Below, piece after piece: positions 1 to 11,395 of a DNA stretch of 64,000 bases (position 1 is its first letter; every line of letters begins with the position of its first letter). The notes below the pieces were generated by a model, which was not told where the DNA came from, ran no database searches, and was given only the letters and a program-made list of their open reading frames with translations. A program made the translations under genes and the position numbers. The stretch comes from Pseudisothecium myosuroides (Eukaryota; Streptophyta; Bryopsida; Hypnales; Lembophyllaceae), in assembly GCA_951799445.1 (NCBI GenBank), contig OX637294.1, positions 20,485,452-20,549,451 on the forward strand, given 5' to 3'.

Positions 1-187
1 AACTCTGCAAAAACGAGAAGGAAAGAGGAGGAACTCGGGTGCCCGCCGCGCGGTTTACACCAAACCCTAACTCACGGACGAACTTGTTCGAACTGAATGG
101 ATGAAGTTCGTGGATGAAAATAAATGAAAATTTGGGATGACACTTCGTTGATATTATTAGCTTATGTATGGAGTTTTGGAAGTGGCA

Positions 188-691
188 TTCCCTCCATCCC
201 AAAATAATCTTCAAATTGTTGCACTTTGTGACGTTACAAATCGATCAAATTCGGCTTTCAATTGCTATCAAGGACTAACAAAAGAATTCCGAGTAATAGT
301 TCCCCCTTCATTCATGCAATCATTAATCAAAAGACAAATGAAATGATCAAAGGGGTCAATCAACACTATTCATTATTATTTTTTGCATCTCATTGAGTGT
401 TGCCCGAATGAAGGGTTGATGAGGCTCTGGAAGGCATAACAGAGGTCCACACATGGTCTTTCACAAATACTAATTGGTCATTGGTGCTCCTTGAAAATGC
501 CCAAAAAATTCCACTTTTTTTAGTATCCCAAAACTGCATGTTGAAAAAGGCTCAAAAACTCAAAAGTTTCTTGGATGAAAGGAGTGCACCAATCTCTACT
601 TACAACGTGAAACGGGTTTTTTTAAATGTTATTTTCAACCTTAATCCGGAACATTTTGTCCAACAAAACAATTATTTTGGGATGGAAGGAG
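188..691. mobile_element. Stowaway-like MITE (Tc1/mariner class)
   Basis: Two 21-bp ends, 188-208 and 671-691, are inverted copies of each other at 19 of 21 positions. They read (T/C)TCC(C/T)TCCATCCC followed by AAAATAAT, which resembles the CTCCCTCC start of plant Stowaway MITEs. The right flank is TA (692-693) and the left flank is CA, a likely decayed TA. At about 500 bp it is long for Stowaway. Reading frames inside are short and look non-coding. Class is inferred from the termini only. Confidence 0.55.
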
Positions 692-693
692 TA

Positions 694-1129
694 TTGACAA
701 AGTATTTGGATTTGGTAGAATAAATGTACGTTCGGACTTGGCACCAAGATAAGTGGGCAATATAAGAAGAAGAATTCCGTGTGAGTTCCTACTTGCCTTT
801 GTCTCCAAATGCTAAGCCTAGTTGGACACCCACTTGGCACCAAATAAGAACGGTGGTTAGTAGCAACTTGAAGTCCACTATTTCAATAGTTACGACATTT
901 TTAGCATGTTTTAAATAAGACTAGAATTAGGAATAAACAAAAATTTGAGATATTTGCAACTGGTTTTAGCTAATGTGACTCACGACGGCAGATTAATAAA
1001 GAATGGCCCTCATGTTTTTTCAACTAGCAACGCTAAAGCCAAAAAGCCTACAAGTTTTAATTGACACCATATCAAATCTAGAAACATGGAAATCAATGAT
1101 GATAGTGAGATACATTTGATTTGTGGATA
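694..1129. other. intergenic, no gene seen
   Basis: Between the MITE and the pogo-like element I see no coding region, RNA gene or clear repeat. Confidence 0.5.
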
Positions 1130-1639
1130 TAAGGTAGCTACACCCATAACCATGACGTCCCCATGGGCGTTCCCTGTTTTTTCACCCATATCCGTTGAGT
1201 TCAGTCCTATGCCTGTGAAGTATAGAAAAAGCACGGTTATGGGTGAGAATTGTGGCAGAATGCAGTGCCAGTGGCTTCGGGGATGGGTTCTGTGCATGAC
1301 GGATTATATGAACCACCCACTCCTGAAATTAAATGAGAATGTGGCTGCGGGTTTGGTTTATTGCTTTGTGGCCGGCAGTTTTGGGCCTAATTAAAACGGA
1401 TCAACTTACAATCTCTGGTGACTGCAATGTGAATAGAAGCAGATATGGGTGTCTCTGCAACATTATTGCATACCTGTAATATCATCAAAATGAGCTCCAA
1501 CTGTCGACGCCTACAAACAGACACCGCAATTTAATGTGAGATGGAAAATGTTTATAAGTGCGATTTTGTGCTTGGGATTGTGGAAGCGAAGTGGTGAACC
1601 AACTGATCGACGGGTTGAGTTACCTTCCGAACTAAGCTT

Positions 1640-1895
1640 ACACATGGCTGCTGAATGCTAAATCAAGTTACTGACAGAGTGATCGACATGAGAGAGCGAC
1701 TTTTTCAGTAAGGTTTGTACCTATTTAACTTACACTCAGTGATTACTGAAGTCTGCGATAGCTTGGGCGGAATGATTATGTGAGTGCTTAGCATCACTTA
1801 TGCTTAGTTTGCAATTACTTGAGCGGAGTGATAAACTTAGCTGAGCGATTAGGGGAGTGATTAACAAACTAAGTGGAATTAGTGAGTGATCACTT
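1640..1895. repeat. subterminal GAGTGAT-type short repeats of the pogo element
   Basis: Within the 5' non-coding part of the transposon, the motif GAGTGAT and close variants (GAGCGATT, GAGCGACT, CAGTGATT) recur about eight times in 250 bp, in GAGTGATAAAC, GAGTGATTAAC and GAGTGATCACTT contexts. Clustered subterminal motifs are commonly transposase-binding sites in DNA transposons; that role is an inference here. Confidence 0.5.
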
Positions 1896-2302
1896 CAACT
1901 TCCATCTGGAAAGGCCAGCGTTACTGTAACAATATGCAAGACGGTCAGGGATCATGGGCACCCGAGCTCCAGTCCTATGGACTTTCGGGAGCAGGCAGTT
2001 GGTCTTCGTTTCCCGATGTTGATTAGGAGCTGCCGTTTGAAGTTGCAAGACCTACAACGACGCATGCAACACGATCAAGTTGGAGAGGATGGCGGGGAGG
2101 GGTGCAGGATCAACGTCCTGTAATGGACAACTTCAACAGCCATCACGATGCACTCATCAACGAGCAAAGGCCTTTCGGTCAGCAACCAAATATCGATAGC
2201 TTCGATCACTTCCCAGAGCGAGGTGCGGTGGGAGATGGAAGTGGAGGCAGTAACTTCCAAAGGCGAGTGAGCGGGGAAGGCGTCGAATCTGCATCGGGCT
2301 GA

Positions 2303-3700
2303 ATGAGAAGCGGGAGAATGTCGACATCAGCGGGCATCAGCGGCGCAGGAGGTCCGATCCGAAATGTCAGGAGGCGGCTAAACAAAAGGCGCATTGGAAC
2401 ATGGACCGATGTTCAACTTGCAGCAGCAGTGGCTGCAGTGGACTCCGGCAGCCCGCTTGCAACAGTCGCGAGGGACTTTGGAATCCCACAGTCATCCCTC
2501 AGCGACCACGTTCACGGAAGAATACTACAACGGAAGAAAGGGCGTCAAGGAGTCTTGAGCGTGGAGGAAGACACTGCGCTTGTCAACTGGATGCTTGAAA
2601 TGCAAGAACACGCGCATCCTATCACAGTCATTGAGTTGAGGAGAAAAGTCACGGAGATCACTCAAGAGCGTTGGATGCCCTTCAAGGAGGGCATCCCTGG
2701 ACGTGGCTGGCTCCGCTGGTTTCGAAATCGTCATCCAGAACTGACTTTAAGATCTCCACAAAGACTAGAGGAGGGGCGAGCAAAGGGATTGAATCCTAAC
2801 AGTGTAGCTTCCTTGTACGAGAATCTAGGACGAGCATATGAGCAACATAGATATCCACCGTCTCACATCTGGAATGTAGATGAGTCGGGAGCACAAGCAG
2901 GCAAGAATGAAGGGGGAACTCTTGTGTTTGCACGACGTGGCAGCAGATCTGTGCATCAGGCGATTCCAAACAGTAGAGAATACGTGACAGTCCTCTCATG
3001 CGTGAACGCAGCAAGTCATTACATCCCAAACTATTACATTTTCAAAAGTAAACGCAAACTTCGAAACTTCATTATCAGATGTGAACGTGGTGCTTGTATG
3101 GCAATGCAGCCAAAGGGTTGGATGACTGCCTACTTGTTTTCTGTCTGGATCACTCACTTTCTAGGTGTTGTAAAAGAGAGATACGAGATCTCACATGACA
3201 ATACACACCTTCTACTCCTAGACGGTCATGGATCCCATGTAACACTTGAGGTCGTCCAGAAAGCCACAGAGCAGGGCCTTGACATCATCACGCTTCCTAG
3301 CCACACAAGTCATAGATTGCAGCCCCTTGATGTTAGCATATTCAAACCATTCAAGGTAGCATTTCGAGCATGCAGAGACAGATGGACCATAGACAACAAA
3401 GGAAAAGGAGCAAGCAAAGAAGACCTTGCAGAGTGGGTGTCCTTGGGATTAAGGAAAGCACTCACCACAGAAAAAATCAAGAAAGGATTCTCCACCACTG
3501 GCATCTGGCCCTTGGATCCGACTGCAATGAATGCTTACATGAAGCCCAGTGCGTGCTATGCAAACGATGAAGAGCACGAAGATGTGATCCCCAACATTGA
3601 CGAAGAGGCGGAGGCCAGTATCTCCGAGACTGCGGAGGACGAAATGGACTACATCCCCGAGACTGCAGAGGACCAGCTCGACTGCATCCCCAACAGCTAG
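2303..3700 (+). CDS. pogo/Tigger-like DDE transposase, N-terminal and catalytic part
   Basis: This 465-residue frame encodes the transposase of the surrounding element; it would bind the inverted repeats and cut and paste the DNA in the nucleus. Residues about 33-72 look like a psq/CENP-B-type helix-turn-helix (WTDVQLAAAVAAVDSG and following). Residues about 85-160 look like the second, Tc5/CENP-B-type DNA-binding domain (PGRGWLRWFRNRHPEL). The catalytic domain has D193 (WNVDESG), D307 (LLLLDGHGSH) and D343 (LQPLDVSIFKPFK), a D-D-35-D arrangement typical of pogo-like enzymes. The ATG at 2303 follows directly on an in-frame TGA (2300-2302). The frame ends at TAG 3698-3700, but the same frame stays open beyond it to 4195, so this looks like a truncated version of a roughly 630-codon protein. 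No intron is evident. Confidence 0.9.
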   Translation: MRSGRMSTSAGISGAGGPIRNVRRRLNKRRIGTWTDVQLAAAVAAVDSGSPLATVARDFGIPQSSLSDHVHGRILQRKKGRQGVLSVEEDTALVNWMLEMQEHAHPITVIELRRKVTEITQERWMPFKEGIPGRGWLRWFRNRHPELTLRSPQRLEEGRAKGLNPNSVASLYENLGRAYEQHRYPPSHIWNVDESGAQAGKNEGGTLVFARRGSRSVHQAIPNSREYVTVLSCVNAASHYIPNYYIFKSKRKLRNFIIRCERGACMAMQPKGWMTAYLFSVWITHFLGVVKERYEISHDNTHLLLLDGHGSHVTLEVVQKATEQGLDIITLPSHTSHRLQPLDVSIFKPFKVAFRACRDRWTIDNKGKGASKEDLAEWVSLGLRKALTTEKIKKGFSTTGIWPLDPTAMNAYMKPSACYANDEEHEDVIPNIDEEAEASISETAEDEMDYIPETAEDQLDCIPNS

Positions 3701-4195
3701 TCTCCTCGAGCACAGTACTTCGTGGAGTCAGATTCAGACTCCGATCTTCATTCCTCCGAGAGCACGGAATCGGAAGGAGAGGGAGTAGGTGCTTCAACAC
3801 TGGCCACTCTATTCCCATTGCCGCAAGTGCAACGTCGAAATCGCAGACAACCACAAGCTGGAGAACTCGTGGTTGATTACTCCAAGTCGATCTTGATGAC
3901 CTCCGAAGACTACATCGCTGCAATGACTGCAAAAGCAACAAAGAAGGCAGCCGTTGCAAGAGAACGTGAAGAACGCAAACTCCAAGCAGAGCAAAAGAAG
4001 ACTCAACGCCAGCAGGAGAAGGCTCGTCGAGAAGCTGAGAAGGTCATGCGTCGGATTCAGGCCGAGCATAAGAAGGCGGATCGTGAGCGTGAAAAGGCGC
4101 GGAAAGCAGCTGAGAAGGCCAAAAAAGAAGCGGAACTTGAATCGCGAAGGCGCCGGCGCACGGGAGCAGAGTTCAAATTGCCCATAAGCGCCTGA
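3701..4195 (+). pseudogene. C-terminal tail of the transposase, beyond a premature stop
   Basis: After TAG at 3698-3700 the reading frame continues in phase to TGA at 4193-4195. It encodes an acidic serine-rich stretch (ESDSDSDLHSSESTESEGEG), then a long lysine, arginine, glutamate and alanine-rich helix with coiled-coil character (repeated KKA, EKARREAEK, EKAKKEAEL). Acidic and charged coiled tails are usual at the C terminus of pogo/Tigger transposases. The simplest reading is a point mutation that cut one gene in two; stop-codon readthrough cannot be excluded. Confidence 0.75.
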
Positions 4196-4891
4196 CGACG
4201 TCCGTGGATCCAACGGCACCTGCAACGGCTACCACGACTTTCGTAAGTTGCGATCGAGGATCATCTTGGCCACAAAGGGAGCGGTTTTACATCGACGATG
4301 CCGAGCAGCAACTTACCGTTGAAGGCGGAGCAGCGTGGGTCCTTCATTGACGGAACTGCTGGATACAGCATCGACAGGTGAGTGGGCGCCAGGGATGAAG
4401 GCAGAAGCAGGAGCATCGGAGGTGGATCAAGTTGCAGTGGTCCCAGGGCCACAATTATCATTTGGCAGGGCAGTTGAGTGCGGTTCAGTGAACGCACATG
4501 GCTGGACCCACTTTTGGCACTTTTGCTTTTAGTTACTCACATGCACGGTCTTGGAATACCCTTGGCGTGGTATTTTGGTCACTTTACGGATGGATTAGTC
4601 TTCAGAATCTTTCTATTACAGAACCTGACGAGGCTGGTATTTGATTATTATAGAGCAGTGAAGTATGCAACTCCCCTCTATTTTAGCATAGCCTGCAGAC
4701 GAGTACACATTTTTCTTGATTTTTCACTTTGAAAATCTTTTGCGAACACATGGCTGTGATTGAGCCTCAGCATTCGATGCCAATATTTTTGGTTTTGTCT
4801 CGCTAACTTTTCAATATAATTTTGAAGCTTCAGCAATCAGTTTTGATACACGAAAGTCCTTAATTTCATGGTTATGGGTGTAGCTACCTTA

Positions 4892-6412
4892 AACTTGAGT
4901 TCCATGTTCACACATTCCCTCTCTCTCTCCAAATAGTAGTTCGTGTACTACTACAATTCAACACAACAATTTATAGCCTCTGATCAAGTGCATATCAATT
5001 CTCCTTTGTCTTTGCTCCCAATTTATATTCACAGCAAATTCATTTCCTATATATGTGCACAACGTATGTAATCATATTCATTCCGTTCACTTAAACTTAT
5101 TTGAAGCTGCAGGACTTCAATCATGGAAAACTTATTGGATGTTGCAACATATAGTGCAACAACTAAAAGTGCAACCGTCCCAACAAAGGATAAGTTCTAT
5201 CTAATGTTTACCTTCTCTTCCCATTCCTTTAAACCTTTTGGACCTACACAACACAAACTTCACTTTAAACTACAATAACTATTTTGCAATAAAATTCAGC
5301 GAAATTTGATGAGTGATCGACAATGAAAGTATTGTTATGGCCTTGAATCTAGATGTTACATTGAAGGTTATTGTTGATATAAAAACATAGATTGTTACAT
5401 TAAAATTGTAACAATCTATGTCACCTAAAATCTGTCATCTAAAACAAAAGTTTGTTACAATTAAATTCAGACGCTAGTGTATAGATACAAGTCAATCAAG
5501 AAGTGATGAAGGTTAGTTTTTCACCATCTCTGTGATGTTGCAGCTTGCAAGACCAAGTAGAATCAATTTATTCCAAATTACAAGTGCATCACAGATTTTT
5601 TTTGCTAGAATTGGCAAGAATGGAGCTGAATATTAGGGCTTCACAATAGCAAAACAGAAAAGTGAGGGACTACCACATTCATTTCCCTACGATGTCTTCT
5701 ACAGCATTCACAAGTAGTACAAAAATTGACATAGTATACAACCTCTTCATACTAGAGATTTGCTCTCCAATGAAGACAACAACTAGAGGGTTCACAGACC
5801 TTATATTGTTATCTAGCCAGTACATTGTTCACATTGAGGATGTTCTAAAAGCTTTTCCTGTCACCCTTGATACAACCCTTGTAACGCCACACGTGCGACC
5901 TAGACTACTATATGAAATGCAACGGTTGCACATATCTTTAGAACTTTTGGATTCAAATTCTCTGTTGTAATAATGACTCTTTGTCTTTTCTCAAGTTCAA
6001 TGTAAATAAGATGAATTATTCACATTCACAGAGATCAAGCATAATTGCAAAGTGTCTTGAACTACTCCATTGTCAAATAGTTTGAAGGCTTCTCTAGGCC
6101 TTTTATCACAACCCATTTATTTTGGAGGTAGGTTGGGGATATCCTTGCTCTTTTTCATAAACCATTCCAAAGGCAAATAGATTATATTGTGCAAATAAAG
6201 CATTTTATTAGAAATACCGAGTAGCTAGTAACTGTGGATTTTTTATTCATTGTTTTTCTGTGTTTCTTTATCATCCACAATAATCTTTGTCTCTATGTTC
6301 ATAAAAATACAACATATTCAAATTGTACCTGATATTCATGGGATAAGTCCTATATTGTTTGTCATTTATGAAAATTGTGTATTTCAATGGCTACCATCAT
6401 TGCTCATTTAGG
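4892..6412. other. intergenic AT-rich DNA
   Basis: Holds a short CT-rich run near 4918-4930 and the perfect hairpin listed separately. An open frame at 5662-5970 (102 codons) has no recognisable domain and no conservation signal that I can see. I find no convincing gene. Confidence 0.45.
5385..5421. repeat. perfect 15-bp inverted repeat (hairpin)
   Basis: ACATAGATTGTTACA (5385-5399) is followed by a 7-nt loop and its exact reverse complement (5407-5421). No flanking target duplication is obvious. It could be the core of a tiny foldback element or a transcript hairpin. Confidence 0.6.
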
Positions 6413-6662
6413 AGGGTTGCTATTATGTGAGCATAGGAGTATGAGCCTAGAATACTACATACCTATGTTATAAGTGTATATACTATAGAAGCCGTCTATG
6501 ATTATACGATATATATGTTACAAATACTCATGTTATAGGTGTTTACAGTATGATACATACACTTTCTATAGTGTATGGTATCTATATTATAGGTACCTAT
6601 ATTATAGGCTCAATGCTCACAAGCTCGCATTCCTTGGGCTCACATACTAGCACCGTTGCTAT
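6413..6662. repeat. dispersed TIR-like repeat K, copy 1
   Basis: This stretch resembles 14262-14525: both begin GGTTGC with TGTGAGC about 15 bases further, both are rich in CTATAATATAGGTACCTAT-type palindromic motifs, and both end with CACAT(A/G)CTAGCAC. The ends are roughly inverted relative to each other, as in a short MITE. It lies about 450 bp upstream of the presumed peptidase transcript. Confidence 0.5.
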
Positions 6663-7268
6663 GGAATGTGCATTGGAGAGACAACAAATCTTTCTATTGA
6701 TAATTTTCCTATTGTGGTTTATGTTGAGTAGTCTATGCAAAAGATAGAATTATACTAAAAATCAATCATAATTATACTAAAAAATCAAGTGTTCTTCATT
6801 AAGCTCCACCCTCCTCGTCGTCCCATTTTTTAACATTATTCCCTGTCTGGCATGGATTACCCTATACTACTTCACTCCAAAATTCATATTAGAACCGCTA
6901 GGAGCCTAGGTGGTTCAAACATAAAACGCTACGTCAGCAAGACGTCCCAACGTACGTACGAACGAACGAACGCGACCGTCGCCTCCGAACGAACGAGCCG
7001 GCGACGAAACGTCCGACCACCCACCATTCAGTGGTGCCCCTCTGAATCCCCTGAGGCCGGCCACCGCGACCGCTTCTCTTTTTGTTGCTTCAGTGGCAAA
7101 ATTCCCTTCTGCTGCTGCTGGCTCTCTGTCACCCACACCGCACGCCCACACACTCCCTCGTCTCGTCCTTGGCGATCCCAATTGCACTGCAAACCCACTT
7201 CACCATTCCATCGGAGCTTGGCTGAATGGAAATCCGTGGTGCCTAAGCCTTTCTCTCCACTTCATCAG
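6663..7268 (+). promoter_or_regulatory. presumed promoter and 5' leader exon of the peptidase gene
   Basis: Base composition turns GC-rich from about 6930 (a short CGTACGTACGAACGAACG run, then CT and CA-rich sequence). A good splice donor, CATCAG|GTCAGT, lies at 7268/7269, and a matching acceptor, GTGCAG, ends at 8516, 53 bases before the start codon. This supports a non-coding first exon here and a 1.25-kb leader intron. Promoter position is inferred. Confidence 0.45.
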
Positions 7269-7816
7269 GTCAGTTAAGTCATCGTGGCTGCACTCTTCTT
7301 TTCACTTCGAATAATGGCTTGCTTGTCCGGTACTGGGCAAGTGCTCAAGGTTTGCGTATAGAGATCTGATGAAAGCTTTCTTGCTGGGTGGGAGGCTTGA
7401 GGAAGTGGTCTGCTTGGAAATTGTGGGATGGGATATCGCCGGATTTTTCTCTGACACATAGTGAATCCAGTTTGAATTGGGGAATTCACGATTTGGGGAT
7501 GTGATTAGTGGTCGCGAATCTTTTCTGTGGATGTTGTTATTGTCTCCAGTGGTTGTATTATTTAAACTGATTGACCTACGTTTGGGATTGATTGGTGGGC
7601 TTCCTCTGTTCTCTGATAACTGATATTGAGGTTTGGAAGTAGTGCGACGTAAGTGTTATGTGGTGGCATACCCTTTTATGTGAGAAATTTTGGGGGAGTC
7701 TTGTAATGTGAGTGCTTCATTGTATGCTTAGGATCGCAAGGATTGTGGGTTCGGTTTGAGGGTAATGGTAGCACGCAATGCTGGTCGTTTGTGTATATTC
7801 TATTGTGATTTCTTGA

Positions 7817-7900
7817 TTTCAAGGAAATCGTTAATTCAAGGAAATCGTTAATTTTAAGGAAATCATTAATTTCAAGGAAATCTTTGTTCCAAGGAAATGG
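7817..7900. repeat. short tandem repeat in the leader intron
   Basis: About five units of 17-19 bp with the core AAGGAAATCGTTAAT lie in the presumed leader intron of the peptidase gene. Confidence 0.75.
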
Positions 7901-8569
7901 TTTATACGTTAATTCCAGTTACTTTCCGAATTGGGTAATGGGGGAGTGGATGGAATACACGGTTCCCTGTCATATAAGCTCTCAGGGAAGTTAGTGCTGA
8001 AACATTGGATTTGGTTATCTGGTGCTGCATCTTCATTTGAGAACACTGTTGATATGATGCTAGTGGGGTTCGTATGCTGAAATCATGCACAAGTGAAAGT
8101 TATTTCATATGGTACACGAATGCATGAGGTCTGAAAAGCTGACAATTAAGTGCTTATCAGTCTTACCGTACCGGTAAGCTTTGAGATCACATAATAATTA
8201 CACCCGCTCTGGAAATGAAAGATTTTCAGTGTAGCTGTGTCTTTATTTAATTCTTTTTCTTTCCTTTTTGCATCTTTGCACATCTTTGGTACTTGGTGTT
8301 TCCTTTACATTTGTTCGATCGATCAATTTTAGTGATCATATGGAGGCTTCCTCATGATACGATGCTTGAGATTTTAGGGATACGTCCCTTTGAATTTTGG
8401 GGAAAATTCTCTTTATTATGTTCCTGAAGCAATAATTTTCAGTTGATTGTGATTCTTCATGATGTTGTATGATCGTTTGATTATGTGTTCACATCACTGA
8501 ATGTTTTGTGGTGCAGAGAAGGGGCGTCCATTCAGCGAGTAACAGGCAGTGCAATTGCAATAAGCAGAA

Positions 8570-10207
8570 ATGGGGTCCGAAGCTCCGGAGTTGGTTGAGT
8601 TTCACGTTACTGGGTTCAAGAAATTCCATGGAGTGGCGGACAATCCAACTGAGATTTTAGTTGCGAAGATCGAAGAGTACATGAGGACGTATGGGATGCC
8701 TTCTGGGGCTCAGCTCGGGAGTTGCACGATCCTTGAAACGGCGGGTAAGGGTGCACTGGTCCCTTTACTGCAGTTGCTAAACGCACCTCACGAAGCGATT
8801 GAACGTCCCGTGATCATGAGCACAACTGGAGATTCACAAGGTGTACAATTGAGTAGGGGTTTAATGTCAGTTCCTCACAAGCGCATTGTCTGGGTAAGCG
8901 ATGTACACCCTGACCTTTCCATTCTGACCGCAACAAAAATAACTGACATAGTTTGAAATGTGTGCTATTGTCCATCATGGTGTGACAAGTGTGCAAGTAT
9001 AGCAGGATGTCGGTTTAGCGGTCATATTAGAATGAGTTCTGTATTTGCTATGACTTTGATTACATTCCCCCAAAATGACTATTGCGTAGTGTGCATGTGT
9101 GACAAGTGTGCTACAGTCAGTGTTTGTGTGACAAGTGTACTTCTTAAACTTCTGAAAAGTAGAGGATAGATTCGTTTTAAAGAATAATCAGGATGGAGTT
9201 GCAGTTTTTCTGGTAAACTTGCAGATCATAAAATTCTTATGATTTGTTCCTCTGTTGTTCTCAGGTTCATTTTGGTGTGAATAGTGTTTCCAATAACTTC
9301 GCCGTAGAACGACGTGCCGTGAATGAAGCCACATTTCGTTGTCCCGATGAGCTGGGTTGGCAGCCTCAGGTTTGCCTATTACTGAAAAACAGCTGAAGGC
9401 TCTTGTGAATTTGTACTTTTGTGGTGATAGAATAATCCTTGAATTTTTTTTGTATTTTGATTGTAGTTATGCTTGTCGTTTCATGCTTCTCTCATGACAG
9501 GGTGTCGTCATAATAGCAGTTGTGGGTGTGTGTTGCCTGCAGCGAGAGCCGATTGTTGTTGAAGATGGTCCTACATCCTTTATTCGTGAGGTATCAATCA
9601 TTGATTTTCCTCACCATATCTTGCAAATCAGCCTCTGAACATTCCAGTATTTTCATACACGTAACGCTAAGTCAAGAATTAATCAAGAACAAAAATTCTA
9701 TTAGTGCAATATCTATGCAGTCTACCTTTGAAACGAGTCACCTATGATAGCACTTGCTGTCTGCGTCCATGTGATGTGGTTAGTAGAACTACCCCAATAG
9801 ACTCCGCATTCACTCTGGTCGTAGGACCTAAGTTCTTCGTCGGCAATATCTCAACATCTAGAAGTACAGTGCTTAAATGGCTAAATAATGTTATGCTGTA
9901 CAGCTCCTTCCGCTTCAAAAATATTTTTTTCCATAGGCTGAAGACGTATGCTGATGTGAATTTGCAGACAACGATCCCAGTAAGGGACATTGTGGGTCAT
10001 TTAAAGAAGGAAGGGTTTGACGTGATGGAGTCTTACGATGCGGGCCGGTTTGTATGCAACTACGTCTACTACCACTCCTTGCACCAAGCACAGAAGAATG
10101 GCGTGAAGAGCATCTTCGTGCATGTGCCCATGTTCATGGTGATCAACGAGGATCGTCAGCTGCAGTTTCTTGCTGCTCTACTCAAGGTGTTAGCCACTTT
10201 CTGCTGA
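8570..10207 (+). CDS. pyroglutamyl-peptidase I (peptidase family C15)
   Basis: Coding exons are 8570-8893, 9265-9369, 9543-9590 and 9968-10207, all phase 0 with GT-AG borders, giving 238 residues. The enzyme removes an N-terminal pyroglutamate from peptides in the cytosol. The product aligns well with the Arabidopsis C15 peptidase At1g56700 (MGSE start, TGFKKFHGV, GSCTxLETAGxGAL, VHFGVNS, AVNEATFRCPDELGW, DAGRFVCNYVYYHSL, VHVP). The catalytic triad is intact: E123 (VERRAVN), C189 (RFVCN) and H211 (FVHVP). The ATG at 8570 is the first in frame after the acceptor at 8516. Residues about 75-105, before the first intron, are longer and more divergent than I recall in Arabidopsis, so the exon 1 border could shift slightly, although phase and sequence on both sides fit. 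The last intron holds an unrelated open frame that I take as chance. Confidence 0.95.
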
Positions 10208-11391
10208 AGGATCTGTGCACCCTGATTCAAGATTTCCGAATTTTACGGTTGAATGTATGTATTGAGCACCTTCAAAAGCTTGTAAAATTTTGAGTACAAC
10301 ATTGCTCATGGAGGCTAGGATTAGGATTCGTACTCATTTCTAGGAAAGTGCTATTCTAGTTTTTCAGAAAGAACATAACACGTTGGATTTTCCGAATCTT
10401 GAACATGCAGCTCATTATTGTATCTTATCTGTGAGCAGCCTTGTTTAGAACTGTTGCTTGTAATGGTACAGTATGGTTCTCTTGTGCCTCAAATTTACGT
10501 GATAAGGTAGGGATATTCAAAATCACTACTTTTGGCACTGAACATAGTGCCTACTATTAGATTGGTCAAATTCTTACGTGTTCTTGGTAGCAAATGAAAG
10601 AGGGTTCCAATGCATTAAAGAGTGCGTTATTTGGATACCGGTTTTCAAATGTTGTAATGGTTCACAGTTTTATTGATGACCTATAATTGATAATTGATAC
10701 TTGGACAGATATTTTAGTGAACATCAATATGTACTCGTTGTGGGAGGTTTTAGGGTGGCAAGCTTGGGTGTTCCGATCTTCTCAGTGATTGACTTATAGG
10801 AGATGAAGGAGACAGCTTCCTAGCCTGGCAACCCCGTTCTACTCGAGTCTGCCCAAAACTATCAAATGTGCCGTTATTTTCATTGCTCTTGCTTGCTTTG
10901 ATGAATTGGTAATTGGTAAATGCCAATGTAAGGTGATTGTTCAGAAATTGTGCCTATGATGTTGAGAGGATAATCATGCTCTACCCTACGTGAGGGTCAG
11001 ATTCAGATAATATTATCAAAAATAGGTAAATCTGTGGAGTATTTTTTACTTTCTATTCTTAAATCTTGATTTGGACGTTCAAAATGATTTGTTTTGATTT
11101 TGAACTAATCCACACAATAAACCTTCTAATGTCTAATTTCTTAATATGAGTGTTTACATGGAATTTGACATTTCGAAATTACATTTCGAAATATAGAATC
11201 GTGACAAGAAATTTGGTTTTTGCTTTGATGTTCTCCAGAGTAATATATATCGATGCTGAAATTTTTTTATTTTCAATCATATTTAGTATTTGATATGAAT
11301 TTTTTTCACTTTTTCTTCAAAGGAATTTCAAAATTTTACCAAAAAATTGGATTTCTTTTTACTAATAGAACACATGTGCATGGTTTAAATT
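10208..11391. other. 3' flank of the peptidase gene and intergenic DNA
   Basis: Presumably holds the 3' UTR (AT-rich, several possible polyadenylation signals, none decisive). I see no other gene. Confidence 0.5.
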
Positions 11392-11395
11392 TTAA

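Larger units (their letters stand above)
1132..4889 (+). mobile_element. pogo/Tigger-like DNA transposon, both ends present
   Basis: A perfect 23-bp terminal inverted repeat lies at 1132-1154 (begins AGGTAGCTACACCC) and 4867-4889 (its reverse complement). Both ends are flanked by TA (1130-1131 and 4890-4891), the target duplication of the IS630/Tc1/mariner/pogo superfamily. The 3758-bp element holds a single transposase reading frame on the + strand (2303-4195, with one internal stop), a long 5' non-coding part with repeated short motifs, and a 670-bp 3' non-coding tail. Perfect inverted repeats and only one visible coding lesion suggest a recent insertion; the stop suggests this copy no longer makes the full-length transposase. 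Confidence 0.93.

Noticed and set aside
9704..9967. Upstream extension of the last peptidase exon suggested by a long open frame
   Set aside because: The homology begins exactly after the acceptor at 9967 (TTIPVRDIV), and the upstream residues do not fit the family.
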